NCBI GenBank assembly: GCA_036399015.1
Contig: DASWNW010000036.1
Location: forward strand, 62,001 to 126,000
Length of the DNA stretch: 64,000 bases
Source: QHVT01 sp036399015
Lineage (GTDB): Bacteria; Acidobacteriota; Thermoanaerobaculia; Gp7-AA8
Direction: 5' to 3'
Below the pieces are notes generated by a model. That model saw nothing but the letters and a program-made list of their open reading frames with translations, was not told the DNA's origin and made no database searches. Shown in pieces: positions 25,411 to 34,695 of this stretch (positions are counted from its first letter, which is position 1; the number at the start of each line of letters is the position of its first letter). The translations under genes were made by a program, and so were the position numbers.

Positions 25411-28059
25411 CTACGCGCGCCGCAGGAACGGGAGCACGTCGCCCGCGGGAATCGGGCGGCTGAAGAGATACCCCTGCAGCAGGTCGCACGCGTAGTGGCG
25501 GAGGAACGTGTACTGCTCCTCCGTCTCCACCCCCTCCGCCACCACCTTGAGCTGCAGCGTGTGGGCGAGGTTGATCACGTACGACACGATCGCCGCCGCC
25601 GTCTCGTCGGTCGTGACGTCGCGGAGGAACTCCTTGTCGATCTTCACCGTGTCGATCGGGAAGTGCTTGAGATAGATGAGTGAGGACTGGCCGGTGCCGA
25701 AGTCGTCGACGGCCATGCCCACGCCGAGCTCGCGGATCTCGCGCAGCACCTTCATGGTCGTGTCGAAGCTCTGCATCGCGGCGCTCTCGGTGATCTCGAG
25801 CTGCAGCGTGTGCGGCGGGATGCCGCTGTCGGCGAGCGCCGCGCGCACGGTGTCGGCGAGTCCCCGCTGCTGCAGTTGCACCGCGGAGATGTTCACCGCC
25901 ACGCGCAGGTCCGGCAGCCCCTGGTCGTGCCACTCGCGGAGCTGCCTGCACGCATTGCGCAGCACCCATTCGCCGATCGGGATGATCATCCCGGTCTCCT
26001 CGGCGAGCTGGATGAACTCCGCCGGCGGGACGAGGCCGCGCACCGGATCGCGCCAGCGCAGCAGGGCCTCCAGCGAGACGATCGTCCGCCGCGCGCGGTC
26101 GAAGATCGGCTGGTAGTGCAGCTCGAGCTGCTGGCGCTCGATGGCGTGGTGCAGGTGCTGTTCGAGCGCGAGGCGCCGCACGTAGCGCTCGTTCATGCTG
26201 GCGGTGAAGAGCTGTGCCTGATTCCGCCCCAGCTCCTTCGCGCGGTACATCGCCGCGTCGGCGCACTTGAGCAGCGTCTCCGCGTCGTCGCCGTCGGCGG
26301 GATAGCAACTGATGCCGATGCTGGCGGTGACGAAGAGATCGTGGCCGTCGACGTTGAACGGCTGGGCGAGGCAGTCCAGCACCTTCCTCGCCACGCCCGC
26401 TACCGCCTCGGTGTTCGTGACCTCGGGGAGGAGGATGCTGAACTCGTCGCCGCCGATGCGCGAGATGGTGTCGGAGGCGCGCAGCGCGCCGTTCAGCCGC
26501 AGCGCGACGTCGGCCAGCAGGCGGTCACCGAAGGAGTGCCCCAGGCCGTCGTTGACGAGCTTGAAGTGATCGACGTCGAGGTACATCACCGCCACGCCGA
26601 CGCGGTTGCGCCTGGCCGTGGAGATGCTGTTCACGAGGCGGTCGCGGAAGAGCAGGCGGTTCGGCAGTCCGGTCAGCGAGTCGTAGTGCGCGCGGTATTC
26701 GAGCTGTTTCTCCGTCTCCTTGCGCTGCGTGACGTCGCGGTAGTTGAGGACGATCGCGCCGACGCTCGGCTCGTGCAGCAGGTTCTGGCAGAAGCCTTCC
26801 AGCCACACCCACCGCCCGTTCTTGTGGCGGAAGCGCAGCTCGCCGTGCGCCTCGTGGTTCGGGCGGGCGAGCACCTCGTCGAAGATGCCGCGCGCGGCGG
26901 GCGCCTCGCGCGGATGGACGAACTCCAGCATCTCGCGCCCGAGGAGCTCCTGCTCGTCGTAGCCGATGATGTATTGCGTGGAGGAGCCGGCGAAGGAGAA
27001 GCGGATGTCGCCGTCGAGCAGCACCACGCCGCTCCAGCTCTTCTCGACGATCGTGCGGAAGCGCTGCTCGCGCCGCTCCAGCTCCCGCTCCGCGCGCTTG
27101 CGCTCGGAGATGTCGCGGATGAACGCGGTGAAGGTGGCGTCGTTGCCGCTGCCGGCCGGGGCGAACGTGATCTCGACCGGGAGCTCCTCGCCGGTTGCCC
27201 GGCGGGCGAAGGTCTCGAACCGCCGGCGCAGGAGGGGCGACGGGCGGTTGGCGTCGTGGCGCTCGATGGCGCGGCGGAACGCGCGGAGGCTCCCCTCGGG
27301 GAGGAGCGACTCGCGGAGCGGATGACCGATGGCGGCGCGGGCGGGGATGCCGAACACCGCCTCCGCTTCCCGGTTCCACTCGGTGACGTTCAGGTTCCGG
27401 TCGACGGTGATGACGGCGTCGAGCGTCGTGGCGATGAGCTGGCGCAGGCGCGCCTCCGACCGCCGCAGCGCCTGTTCGGTGTGCGCGCGGGCGATCGCCT
27501 CGCCGACGATGTTGGCGGTGGAGCGGAGGAAGGCCAGCTCGTAGTCGGCGAAGGTGCGGTCGCAGTCGGAGTAGGCGGCGATGATGCCGAAGGGGCCGTA
27601 CTGCGTGCGGATGGCGACCGCGGCGCCGCAGCGGATGCGGTGGCGGTCGCGCAGGTGGGTGGCGGGGAACCGCGTCTCCTCGGCGAGGTTGGAGAAGGTG
27701 ACGGGGGCGTCGGCGAGGAGGGTCATCATCCCCAGCGACTCGTCCTCCTCGGCGTCGCCGTCGCAGTGGGCGAACGTCTCGTTGCCGCCGAGGGCGGCGC
27801 GGACGACCATGCGCCCGCCGGTCAGCTCGAGCGCGCGGCAGTGCGAGACCTGCAGCGTCAGCTCCACGAGCGCGCACGCCTGCCCGACGAGGATCAGCGG
27901 GTCGACGCCGGTGAGCGCGGCCTGTCCCAGCTCCGCGATGGCGATCTCCTGCCGGTTGCGGGACTCGAGCTCGGCGCGGAGACGCGACAGCTCTTCGTCG
28001 CGCGCCGGATCGCGCGCCTCGCCGGGGCGGACGAGGTGGAACAGCGACGGTTCCGTCAT
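25411..28059 (-). CDS. GAF-PAS-PAS-GGDEF-EAL cyclic-di-GMP signalling protein
   Basis: An 882-residue soluble protein. A GAF domain (about 45-195) is followed by two PAS domains (about 205-325 and 330-450; each ends in an ISERKR- or VTQRKE-type linker), then a GGDEF domain with intact GGDEF at 536-540 and an EAL domain with EAL at 664-666. DDFGTG and the late EGVETEEQ of active phosphodiesterases are present. Both synthesis and breakdown of c-di-GMP are therefore possible; which dominates cannot be read. The sensor domains suggest control by a small molecule, redox or light. There is no membrane helix. It follows the DUF486 gene by 20 bases and precedes a membrane protein gene by nine, so the three form a minus-strand group. 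Confidence 0.9.
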   Translation of the reverse strand: MTEPSLFHLVRPGEARDPARDEELSRLRAELESRNRQEIAIAELGQAALTGVDPLILVGQACALVELTLQVSHCRALELTGGRMVVRAALGGNETFAHCDGDAEEDESLGMMTLLADAPVTFSNLAEETRFPATHLRDRHRIRCGAAVAIRTQYGPFGIIAAYSDCDRTFADYELAFLRSTANIVGEAIARAHTEQALRRSEARLRQLIATTLDAVITVDRNLNVTEWNREAEAVFGIPARAAIGHPLRESLLPEGSLRAFRRAIERHDANRPSPLLRRRFETFARRATGEELPVEITFAPAGSGNDATFTAFIRDISERKRAERELERREQRFRTIVEKSWSGVVLLDGDIRFSFAGSSTQYIIGYDEQELLGREMLEFVHPREAPAARGIFDEVLARPNHEAHGELRFRHKNGRWVWLEGFCQNLLHEPSVGAIVLNYRDVTQRKETEKQLEYRAHYDSLTGLPNRLLFRDRLVNSISTARRNRVGVAVMYLDVDHFKLVNDGLGHSFGDRLLADVALRLNGALRASDTISRIGGDEFSILLPEVTNTEAVAGVARKVLDCLAQPFNVDGHDLFVTASIGISCYPADGDDAETLLKCADAAMYRAKELGRNQAQLFTASMNERYVRRLALEQHLHHAIERQQLELHYQPIFDRARRTIVSLEALLRWRDPVRGLVPPAEFIQLAEETGMIIPIGEWVLRNACRQLREWHDQGLPDLRVAVNISAVQLQQRGLADTVRAALADSGIPPHTLQLEITESAAMQSFDTTMKVLREIRELGVGMAVDDFGTGQSSLIYLKHFPIDTVKIDKEFLRDVTTDETAAAIVSYVINLAHTLQLKVVAEGVETEEQYTFLRHYACDLLQGYLFSRPIPAGDVLPFLRRA

Positions 28060-28079
28060 TCCGTATCCCGCAGTGTACG

Positions 28080-28418
28080 TCACCGGAACATGAAGTAGAC
28101 CGCGCCGACCATGCACAGCCCCGCCCAGAGATAGTTCCACCCGAGCGGCTGCCGCATGTAGAGCACCGCGAACGGGATGAAGACGCAGAGCGTCACCACT
28201 TCCTGCACGATCTTCAACTGCGGGAGCGAGAGGACCGTGAAGCCGATCCGGTTCGCCGGCACCTGGATCAGGTACTCCAGCAGCGCGACACCCCAGCTCA
28301 CCAGCGCGGCGACGTACCACGGCTTCGCGGCGAGGTTCTTCAGGTGCGCGTACCAGGCGAACGTCATGAAGACATTCGAGAGCGCGAGCAGGACGACGGT
28401 GGTAGCGATCGTGCGCAC
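28080..28418 (-). CDS. DUF486-family small membrane protein
   Basis: A 112-residue protein with four hydrophobic helices. LSNVFMTFAWYAHLKN, WGVALLEYLIQVPANRIG and LPQLKIVQEVVTLCVF are characteristic of DUF486 proteins, which are of normal length here and of unknown function (a distant relation to small multidrug transporters is often suggested). The GTG at 28418 gives the family's usual N-terminus. The open frame continues upstream into the tandem repeat at 28441-28650, but that part is not expected to be translated. No strong ribosome binding site is visible. Confidence 0.8.
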   Translation of the reverse strand: MRTIATTVVLLALSNVFMTFAWYAHLKNLAAKPWYVAALVSWGVALLEYLIQVPANRIGFTVLSLPQLKIVQEVVTLCVFIPFAVLYMRQPLGWNYLWAGLCMVGAVYFMFR

Positions 28419-28440
28419 GGCGGGAGACGTTAGCACGCGA

Positions 28441-28650
28441 GGTTTGTGCGCGCGCAACGCCCTGATGCGCGTGCGCAACGGACGTTTGCGCATGCGCAAA
28501 ACAGGTTTGCGCACGGGAAACAGGTGGTTGCGCACGCGCAAGTCCTTGTTGCGCCAGCACAAAGAGCGTTTGCGCCCGCGCAGAAAGGCGTTGCGCGCGC
28601 GCAAACCGCCGTTGCGCGCGGACAAAAGGGCTTTGCGTTCGCGGCCCCCG
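28441..28650. repeat. Ten-unit 21-bp tandem repeat with palindromic cores
   Basis: Ten head-to-tail units of exactly 21 bp, each of the form nnn-TTG-CGC-nnn-CGC-AAn-nnn. The core TTGCGC...GCGCAA is a palindrome in the best units (28483-28503, 28525-28545, 28588-28608). Divergence between units is mostly at the same positions. It fills the gap between the divergent DUF486 gene and the plus-strand gene at 28705. Three frames, on both strands, stay open across it because the unit is a multiple of three, but no supported start reads it. Confidence 0.9.
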
Positions 28651-28704
28651 CGTAACTTTTTCGCGGCGTCATCCGTCTCAATGAAAACGAGGAAGGAGAA
28701 CGTG

Positions 28705-29238
28705 ATGGCTGACACGGACGACAAGGTTTCCCTGCAGGTCGTGAAGCGCGACGAGCGGCGCTACGAGATGACCCGGTACATGCTCCTCGTGCAGGAGCTG
28801 CTCGCAATGGTGGACCGGCTCACCGCCGCCATTCCCGACCTGACCTACCCCGGTCCCGACTCGCGCAGGTTCGTGCGCCGGAAGGCCGGCGTGCCGCGAC
28901 GCTTCGTCCGGCGCACGCTCATCGCGCTCATGAACGCGAAGGAGATGGAGATGCTGCGGGAGATGGACGCCGGCACCTCCGTCGACCTGGCGCAGTACGT
29001 CGAGGCGTTCGAGACGCTCCGGTCGCACCTGCACACGACCTACGTCGCCCTCGCCTTCACCCTGAAGCTGAAGGAAGCGCAGTTGATCTCGCGCATGCAG
29101 ACGGCGTACGCCGTCACCAAGGCGCTGGCGCGCGACGACACCAGCGGGACGATGACGGACACGGTCGCGCAGTTGCGGCGCGAGCGCCGCCGGCCGCGCC
29201 GGAAGGGGCGGCGGGCGAGGAAGGCGCCCCGCAATTGA
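28705..29238 (+). CDS. Helical protein of unknown function with an Arg/Lys-rich tail
   Basis: A 177-residue soluble protein. It is mostly charged and helical (RYEMTRYMLLVQELLAMVDRL, AFTLKLKEAQLISRMQTAY) and ends in a very basic tail (LRRERRRPRRKGRRARK), which suggests nucleic-acid or ribosome contact. No family is recognised. The ATG at 28705 is preferred to the ATG at 28681 because AGGAAGGAG lies six bases before it. It is transcribed away from the 21-bp tandem repeat, which may therefore lie in its promoter or leader region. Confidence 0.65.
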   Translation: MADTDDKVSLQVVKRDERRYEMTRYMLLVQELLAMVDRLTAAIPDLTYPGPDSRRFVRRKAGVPRRFVRRTLIALMNAKEMEMLREMDAGTSVDLAQYVEAFETLRSHLHTTYVALAFTLKLKEAQLISRMQTAYAVTKALARDDTSGTMTDTVAQLRRERRRPRRKGRRARKAPRN

Positions 29239-29256
29239 GCCGCCGGCGTCGTGCTC

Positions 29257-29327
29257 TCTGGAGCGCCGGGCTCTCAGCCCGGCGGTTTTCTTCCGGCGGC
29301 GCCGGGCTGGAGAGCCCGGCGCTCCAG
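29257..29327. repeat. Dispersed palindromic repeats, family A, copies 2 (forward) and 3 (reverse)
   Basis: Copy 2 at 29257-29285 is forward and copy 3 at 29301-29327 is reversed, 15 bases apart, so the pair itself forms a larger inverted repeat. Both carry a compensating change of GACGGG/CCCGTC to GCCGGG/CCCGGC, which keeps the stem paired. They lie between the basic protein gene and the large surface protein gene. Confidence 0.85.
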
Positions 29328-29388
29328 GGGACCCGGCCGCGAATATTTTTGCGGTGTTGCCCCTTTCCAGTTCTGCCGTCCGATCCGC

Positions 29389-32300
29389 ATGGAAAAAACT
29401 CATCGTCTCCTGCTCCTCGCCTGCCTGCTCGCGGTGTCGTTCGCCGGTGCAGCCCCGCGCCTCGTTCCGATCAGCGACGCCACGCTCGTCACGGCGCAGG
29501 GGTCCAACCCCTCCAGCTTCGTGCGCGCCGGGTCGCAGGCGTTCTTCATCGCCAACGACGGCACGCATGGAGCCGAGGTGTGGCGCACCGACGGCACCGC
29601 CGCCGGGACGCACATGGTCAGGGACGTGACGCTTGGGACGTCCACCTTCGGCCCCTGGATCGAGGGGACGATGGGCAACGCCGTGATCTTCACCGCCTCG
29701 CCCAACGGCGAACGCGTGCGGGAGCTCTGGCGCAGCGACGGCACCACCGCCGGCACCTGGCGCGTCGGCACCATTCCCGCGCCCTCGAGCGGAACGTTCG
29801 ACGGCTATGGCATCGACGTGATCACCGCCGATACGCGCGTGTTCGTGTCGGTCCAGATGTCCTACGACGGCCCCCGGAGCGTGCTGGTCTCCGACGGCAC
29901 GGCCGGCAGCCTGCGCGAGCTCGGCCCCTGGGTCATCGTTTCCCAGCCGGAGGCGTTCGGGAAGAACGGGAAACTCTACTTCGCCGGCTACGATCAGGTT
30001 CTGGGGACGCAGTTCATGGTCAGCGACGGCACGGCCGTGGGGACGCACATGGTCTTCCGCGGGACCGAGTGCCCGGGACGTGAGGTTTGCGGCCCCATGC
30101 CGCGCCGGTTCTTCAGCATCGGTGCGGGGATCTTCTTCACCGCCGACGACGGAATCTGGAAGACCGACGGGACCGCGGCCGGCACCGTGCGGCTGGCTTC
30201 GGCAACGGAGCCGCGCCTGCTCGCCTCTGGGAACAACGTCGCGTACCTCAACGCTGGCGACCGCCTCTGGCGGACCGACGGCACTGCCGCCGGGACCCGT
30301 GACCTCGGGCCGTACGGCGGACGCAACGCCTCGCTGCTGGACGACGGGCGGCTGCTCTACTTTCACGACGACGCGTCGACCGAAGTCTGGCGGAGCGACG
30401 GGACCGCCGCGGGCACGGGAATGCTCCTGACGCTGCCGTTCCCTTTCGCGGCGAACGTGGGCGTGGCGGGCTCGCGGCTGTTCCTCGCCGGCGACGAGAT
30501 CGGGCCCGGAGTGGGGAGGGAGCTCTGGTCGCTCGATGCCACCAGCGCCACATCCGAGCTGGTCCGGGACCTCGACCCCCGCGCCGGATCCACCGGCACC
30601 AGCTCGTCGAACCCGGGCGAGGGTGTGTCGATTGGGACCCGGGTGGTCTTTCCGGCGAGCGACTTCGCCGGCCGCGAGCTGTGGGTCACGGACGGGACGT
30701 CCGCGGGGACGATGCGCATCGCGAACATCGCCCCCGAGGAGGCGGCAGGGAGTATCACCGGCACCATTACGGATGCCGTGACCGGCCAGCCGGTGAACGG
30801 CTGGGTCTCGCTCTGCAACACCTCGCGGCTATGCCGCGACACCGCGCGCACCACCGCCGACGGCACGTTCCGTTTCCTCGGTGTCACCCCGGACACGTAC
30901 ACGCTCGTCGGCCGAAGCGCGGTCCATCTGCCGCAGTGGTACGAGGGGCAGACCTGTCCCTGCCCGAACCCGACGCCGACGCCCGTCACCGTGAGCGCGG
31001 GCTACGAGACGGCCGGCGTCGACTTCTCGCTCGCGCGCGGGGGCTCCATCTCCGGCAGGGTCACCCGCGGCTCGAATGGGGAGGGAATCTATACCGAGGT
31101 GCGCGTGCGCTCGTCAGCCTGGGGCTCGTTCACGACGTTTTCCTCAGCGGCGACCGGCGAATACCAGGTCACGGGGCTGCCGACCGGGACCTACACCGTG
31201 GAGACGGTGTCGCGGACCGAAGGCTTTCTGGGGGCACCCTTCATCGACCAGATTTACGGCGGTGAGCCTTGTCTCAACGCCGCCTGCTCCGGCGGGACGC
31301 CGCTGGACGTGACGGCTGGACAGGACCTGCCGAACATCAACCTCGAGGTGCGCTCCTACGCCACGATCTCCGGCACGGTGCGCGACCGGTCGAATCCCAC
31401 CATTCCCGTGAAGCTGGGGCAGGTCGCAGTCTGGCTCCCGGGCGCGCGCACGGAGTCGGCGTCGTTCTCCATCGACCCTTCCACCGGCGCGTATCAGTCG
31501 CCGCTGCTGCGTCCCGGCACGTACCACCTCGTGGCCCAGGCCGCAGATCACCATAGGGTGGCCTATCCGGACAAGCTCTGTACGACCGACCCATGCGACC
31601 TCACCGGCTCCACCGCGGTGACGGTCGGCCCGGACGGAAGCGTGACGGGCATCGACTTCGCGTTGCCGCACTACCTGGCACGCCTGAGCGGGATCGTGCG
31701 CGACTCGGCCGGGCTGCCGCTCGCGAACATTTCGGTCGCGGCTCTCGACCAGGAAGGCCGCGTTGCCGGGCGCGAGGTCGAAACGGACAACCAGGGGCGG
31801 TACCTGCTGCCGAACCTGCCGGCTGCCACGTACTACGTGAGGGCGGAGGACGAAGTCCACCCGAATCGCGTCTGCTCCTCGAGCCCGTGCAGCGTCGCGG
31901 GCGCGACGCCCGTCACCCTGGCGGCGGGGGACTCGAAGATCGTCGACATGCGGTTGACATCGCGCCTCCTCGAGGTGTCGGGGCGGGTGCTGTCCGGGAT
32001 GACCGGCCAGGCGGTTCCGCTCGACCGCTGGCCGCACGTCAGGCTACTCGACGCGAACGGCGCCCTGGTCCAGTACGTAGGCGAGGTCAATTCAGAGGGA
32101 CGTTATGCGTTCACCCGCCTCACGCGCGCGACCGAGTTCTACGTGAGCGCCGAGGCGGGAGGGTTCCACCGGCAGGTCTGGCGGAACGTCACGAGCGATT
32201 GTGAAACCCACTGCGCGATCCCGGCCGGCGCCACGCGGCTCGGCGCTGGAAGGCACGAGGGGATCGACTTCGCTCTGCCACCCTTCGGCTCGATCAGCGG

Positions 32301-33456
32301 CAGGGTCACCGACGCCCTCACCGGCGACCCCGTCCCGAGCGCGAGAGTCCGGTTCCGCGCCGCGGACGGATCGGAGGGCAGCGCGCTCACCGACTCCTCC
32401 GGCGTATACAAGTGGCACCGTGCGGCCGGTTCGTACTCCATCTACGTCGTGCCGGCACCCTACTCCCTGACGCCGCACCAGGGGCAGGTTTACCCGGGCA
32501 AGACCTGCGCCGGGGAGTGCGACCCATCCACCGGCACGCCCGTGACGGCTTCCTACGGCACGGACGTGACCGGAATCGACTTCGCCGTGACACCGCTCAC
32601 CGGCGGGATCCGCGGACGGGTCGTCGATGACGCGACCGGTGCGGCGATGGCGAATGTCTACATATACGCCCGCTCGGCTGACGACAGCGACGGCGCGCGC
32701 ACCGACGCGCAGGGCTACTACTCGATCACTCGACTCGCTCCCGGCGCGTACCGCCTCTACGCCGAGGGTGCCAAGCCGTATTACACGTCGGTTTTCGGTG
32801 GTGCCCACTGTCCCGACTTCTACGTCTGCGACCGGGAGGGCGGAACGGCCGTGGACGTGACCGCGGCCAACACCACCGCGAACATCGACTTCCGCATGAT
32901 CAAGCTGCGGGTGACGTCGATCTCGCCCGCGCAGGGCCCGCTGTCGGGCGGGACGCGGGTGGTCGTGACGGGCACCCATTTCACGCCCGACGCCACGCTC
33001 ATGATCGGCGGGAAACCGGCCACGATCCTCAGCCGTTCGGCGACGCAGCTCGTGGCCACGACGCCGGCGTCGGCGGCCGGTCCCGCGCACGTCACGGTGA
33101 CGGTGGCGCCGGGACAGGCGGTGACCCTCGCGCATGGCTTCACCTACGCCGCCGTGCCGTTCACGGACCACGTGCTCGTTCCCGGCCAGACGCGGCTTCG
33201 CGCGATCCACATCGTCGAGCTGAGAGACGCCGTGAACGCGCTGCGCGCCTCGGCGAAACTCGCGCCGTTCCCGTTCACCGACGCGATCGTGAAAGGCACG
33301 AAGGCGAGAGCTCTGCACATCGCCGAGCTCCGCACCGCTCTCAACCAGGCCCGCACCGCCCTCGGCCGCCCCGCGCTGTCGTACGAAAACGCGATGGCCG
33401 CGGGAGCGAAGATCCGCGCGGCCGACGTGATGGAGCTGCGGGCGGGGCTGGAGTAG
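29389..33456 (+). CDS. Large secreted surface protein: ELW-DGT repeats, carboxypeptidase-regulatory-like repeats, IPT domain
   Basis: A 1355-residue protein with a signal peptide (MEKTHRLLLLACLLAVSFAG). Residues about 50-450 hold repeats around VWRTDGTAAGT and ELWRSDGTTAGT (ELW-xxDGTxxGT), which probably form a beta-propeller. Residues 450-1170 hold about eight carboxypeptidase-regulatory-like beta domains (SISGRVTD, GIDFALPPFGSISG, YxLPNLPAATYYV). An IPT/TIG domain follows at about 1180-1260 (ISPAQGPLSGGTRVVVTG). The last 95 residues have three similar helices (IHIVELRDAVNAL, LHIAELRTALNQA, ADVMELRAGL) that resemble a C-terminal module seen on exported proteins of Acidobacteria-like genomes. 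It is probably a cell-surface adhesin or polysaccharide-binding protein. The start is fixed by the signal peptide. Confidence 0.8.
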   Translation: MEKTHRLLLLACLLAVSFAGAAPRLVPISDATLVTAQGSNPSSFVRAGSQAFFIANDGTHGAEVWRTDGTAAGTHMVRDVTLGTSTFGPWIEGTMGNAVIFTASPNGERVRELWRSDGTTAGTWRVGTIPAPSSGTFDGYGIDVITADTRVFVSVQMSYDGPRSVLVSDGTAGSLRELGPWVIVSQPEAFGKNGKLYFAGYDQVLGTQFMVSDGTAVGTHMVFRGTECPGREVCGPMPRRFFSIGAGIFFTADDGIWKTDGTAAGTVRLASATEPRLLASGNNVAYLNAGDRLWRTDGTAAGTRDLGPYGGRNASLLDDGRLLYFHDDASTEVWRSDGTAAGTGMLLTLPFPFAANVGVAGSRLFLAGDEIGPGVGRELWSLDATSATSELVRDLDPRAGSTGTSSSNPGEGVSIGTRVVFPASDFAGRELWVTDGTSAGTMRIANIAPEEAAGSITGTITDAVTGQPVNGWVSLCNTSRLCRDTARTTADGTFRFLGVTPDTYTLVGRSAVHLPQWYEGQTCPCPNPTPTPVTVSAGYETAGVDFSLARGGSISGRVTRGSNGEGIYTEVRVRSSAWGSFTTFSSAATGEYQVTGLPTGTYTVETVSRTEGFLGAPFIDQIYGGEPCLNAACSGGTPLDVTAGQDLPNINLEVRSYATISGTVRDRSNPTIPVKLGQVAVWLPGARTESASFSIDPSTGAYQSPLLRPGTYHLVAQAADHHRVAYPDKLCTTDPCDLTGSTAVTVGPDGSVTGIDFALPHYLARLSGIVRDSAGLPLANISVAALDQEGRVAGREVETDNQGRYLLPNLPAATYYVRAEDEVHPNRVCSSSPCSVAGATPVTLAAGDSKIVDMRLTSRLLEVSGRVLSGMTGQAVPLDRWPHVRLLDANGALVQYVGEVNSEGRYAFTRLTRATEFYVSAEAGGFHRQVWRNVTSDCETHCAIPAGATRLGAGRHEGIDFALPPFGSISGRVTDALTGDPVPSARVRFRAADGSEGSALTDSSGVYKWHRAAGSYSIYVVPAPYSLTPHQGQVYPGKTCAGECDPSTGTPVTASYGTDVTGIDFAVTPLTGGIRGRVVDDATGAAMANVYIYARSADDSDGARTDAQGYYSITRLAPGAYRLYAEGAKPYYTSVFGGAHCPDFYVCDREGGTAVDVTAANTTANIDFRMIKLRVTSISPAQGPLSGGTRVVVTGTHFTPDATLMIGGKPATILSRSATQLVATTPASAAGPAHVTVTVAPGQAVTLAHGFTYAAVPFTDHVLVPGQTRLRAIHIVELRDAVNALRASAKLAPFPFTDAIVKGTKARALHIAELRTALNQARTALGRPALSYENAMAAGAKIRAADVMELRAGLE

Positions 33457-33461
33457 GGGGG

Positions 33462-33506
33462 CCTCGGGTTCCTCGGGTTCCTCGGGGTTCCTCGGGTTCC
33501 TCGGGG
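33462..33506. repeat. Short 9-bp tandem repeat
   Basis: Five units of CCTCGGGTT (one with an extra G, the last degenerate), just after the stop of the surface protein gene. No coding role is seen. It lies between that gene and the operon starting at 33577. Confidence 0.8.
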
Positions 33507-33576
33507 CACTGGCTGGGTGTTAGCGGACCGTCCATCCCCGCTCTAACTTCCACCCCCGCTGGGCGTCCATCGGGGT

Positions 33577-34653
33577 ATGCACCTCTTCCGGTACCTCCTC
33601 GCGGCCTCGCTTCTCGTGACCCTGGCCGCGGAGGCGCAGCTCGGGCGGCTGGTGCCGCGGCTCATGCGCGACGGCGGGGTGCCGGGGCTGTCGATGGTCC
33701 TGATCCGCGACGGGGAGGTGGCGTGGGAGCGGGCGTTCGGCGTTGCGAATGCGGATACCGGCGCGCGGCTCACGGCGGAGGCCATCTTCGAGTCGGCGTC
33801 GCTGGCGAAGCCGGTGTTCGCGTACGCGGTGCTGAAGCTCGTCGACGCGGGGGTGCTGTCGCTCGACGTGCCGCTCTCCGACTATCTCGACGAGCCGGTG
33901 TCCGACCCGCGCATGAGGAAGATCACGGCGCGCATGGTGCTGACGCACACCACCGGCTACCAGAACGAGGTCATGCCGGGGAAGACGCTCCAGGTGCACT
34001 TCGAGCCGGGTGCGCGCTTCAGCTACTCCGGCGCCGGGTTCCTCCGCCTGCAGCGGGTGGTCGAGCATCTGACGCGCAAGCCGTTCCCCACCCTCATGCA
34101 CGAGCTGGTGTTCGCCCCCCTCGGCATGCACGACAGCGGCTACACCTGGGTGCCGGCGTACGAGCGGCGCAAGGTCTTCGGCCACGACCGCAGCGGCGAG
34201 GTGATGGCGCGGCGGAAGCCGGCGGTCGCCACGATGGGGACGCTGCACACGACGCCGCGCGACTACGCCCGCTTCACGCTCGCCGTCATGAACGGCACCG
34301 GCCTGAAGCCGGCCACCGCGGCGGCGATGAAATCTGCGCAGGTGGCCGTCGACGCCTCCTGCCACACCTGTCTGCAGGGCGGCAGCGGGAAGCTGTCGGA
34401 CGCGCTGTCCTGGGGCCTCGGCTGGGGGATCGAGAAGACCGCGCGCGGCACGTCGGTCTGGCACTGGGGGGAGAACAACGGCGACACCCACACTTTCGTC
34501 ATGGCCCGCGACGACGGTAGCGGAGTGGTCGTCTTCACCAACAGCGGCAACGGCCACTCCATCATGGCCGAGCTGGTCGCCGCGGCGCTGGAGGGGGAGC
34601 ACCCGGCGTTCGCCTGGATGGGCTACGAGCCGTATCGCGCGCGGCGGCGGTGA
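33577..34653 (+). CDS. Exported serine beta-lactamase-like hydrolase
   Basis: A 358-residue protein of the class C beta-lactamase / DD-peptidase (COG1680) family with a signal peptide (MHLFRYLLAASLLVTLAAEA). The nucleophile motif is SLAK (Ser75, Lys78). The second motif is YSG at Tyr150 (usually YxN), and the third is HWGENNG near His296, standing for the KTG box. Homologues include esterases and D-aminopeptidases, so antibiotic hydrolysis should not be assumed. First gene of a plus-strand run to 42221; the next gene begins 42 bases downstream. Involvement with the His-Xaa-Ser genes is possible (for example peptide hydrolysis) but is only inferred. Confidence 0.85.
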   Translation: MHLFRYLLAASLLVTLAAEAQLGRLVPRLMRDGGVPGLSMVLIRDGEVAWERAFGVANADTGARLTAEAIFESASLAKPVFAYAVLKLVDAGVLSLDVPLSDYLDEPVSDPRMRKITARMVLTHTTGYQNEVMPGKTLQVHFEPGARFSYSGAGFLRLQRVVEHLTRKPFPTLMHELVFAPLGMHDSGYTWVPAYERRKVFGHDRSGEVMARRKPAVATMGTLHTTPRDYARFTLAVMNGTGLKPATAAAMKSAQVAVDASCHTCLQGGSGKLSDALSWGLGWGIEKTARGTSVWHWGENNGDTHTFVMARDDGSGVVVFTNSGNGHSIMAELVAAALEGEHPAFAWMGYEPYRARRR

Positions 34654-34695
34654 GGCCGATCCCACCTTCGCCGCGCGACGGGGTCTCTCCTATCC

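Noticed and set aside
28441..28650. CRISPR array
   Set aside because: Units are 21 bp head to tail with no unique spacers and no cas genes nearby.
28177..29238. A longer protein reading through the 21-bp repeat into the gene at 28705
   Set aside because: The strong AGGAAGGAG before 28705 sets the start; the upstream part overlaps the opposite-strand DUF486 gene and the repeat gives only Arg/Lys-rich low-complexity sequence.
33577..34653. Antibiotic-resistance beta-lactamase
   Set aside because: The YSG second motif and HWG third motif fit the broad esterase/peptidase family (COG1680); nothing ties it to resistance.
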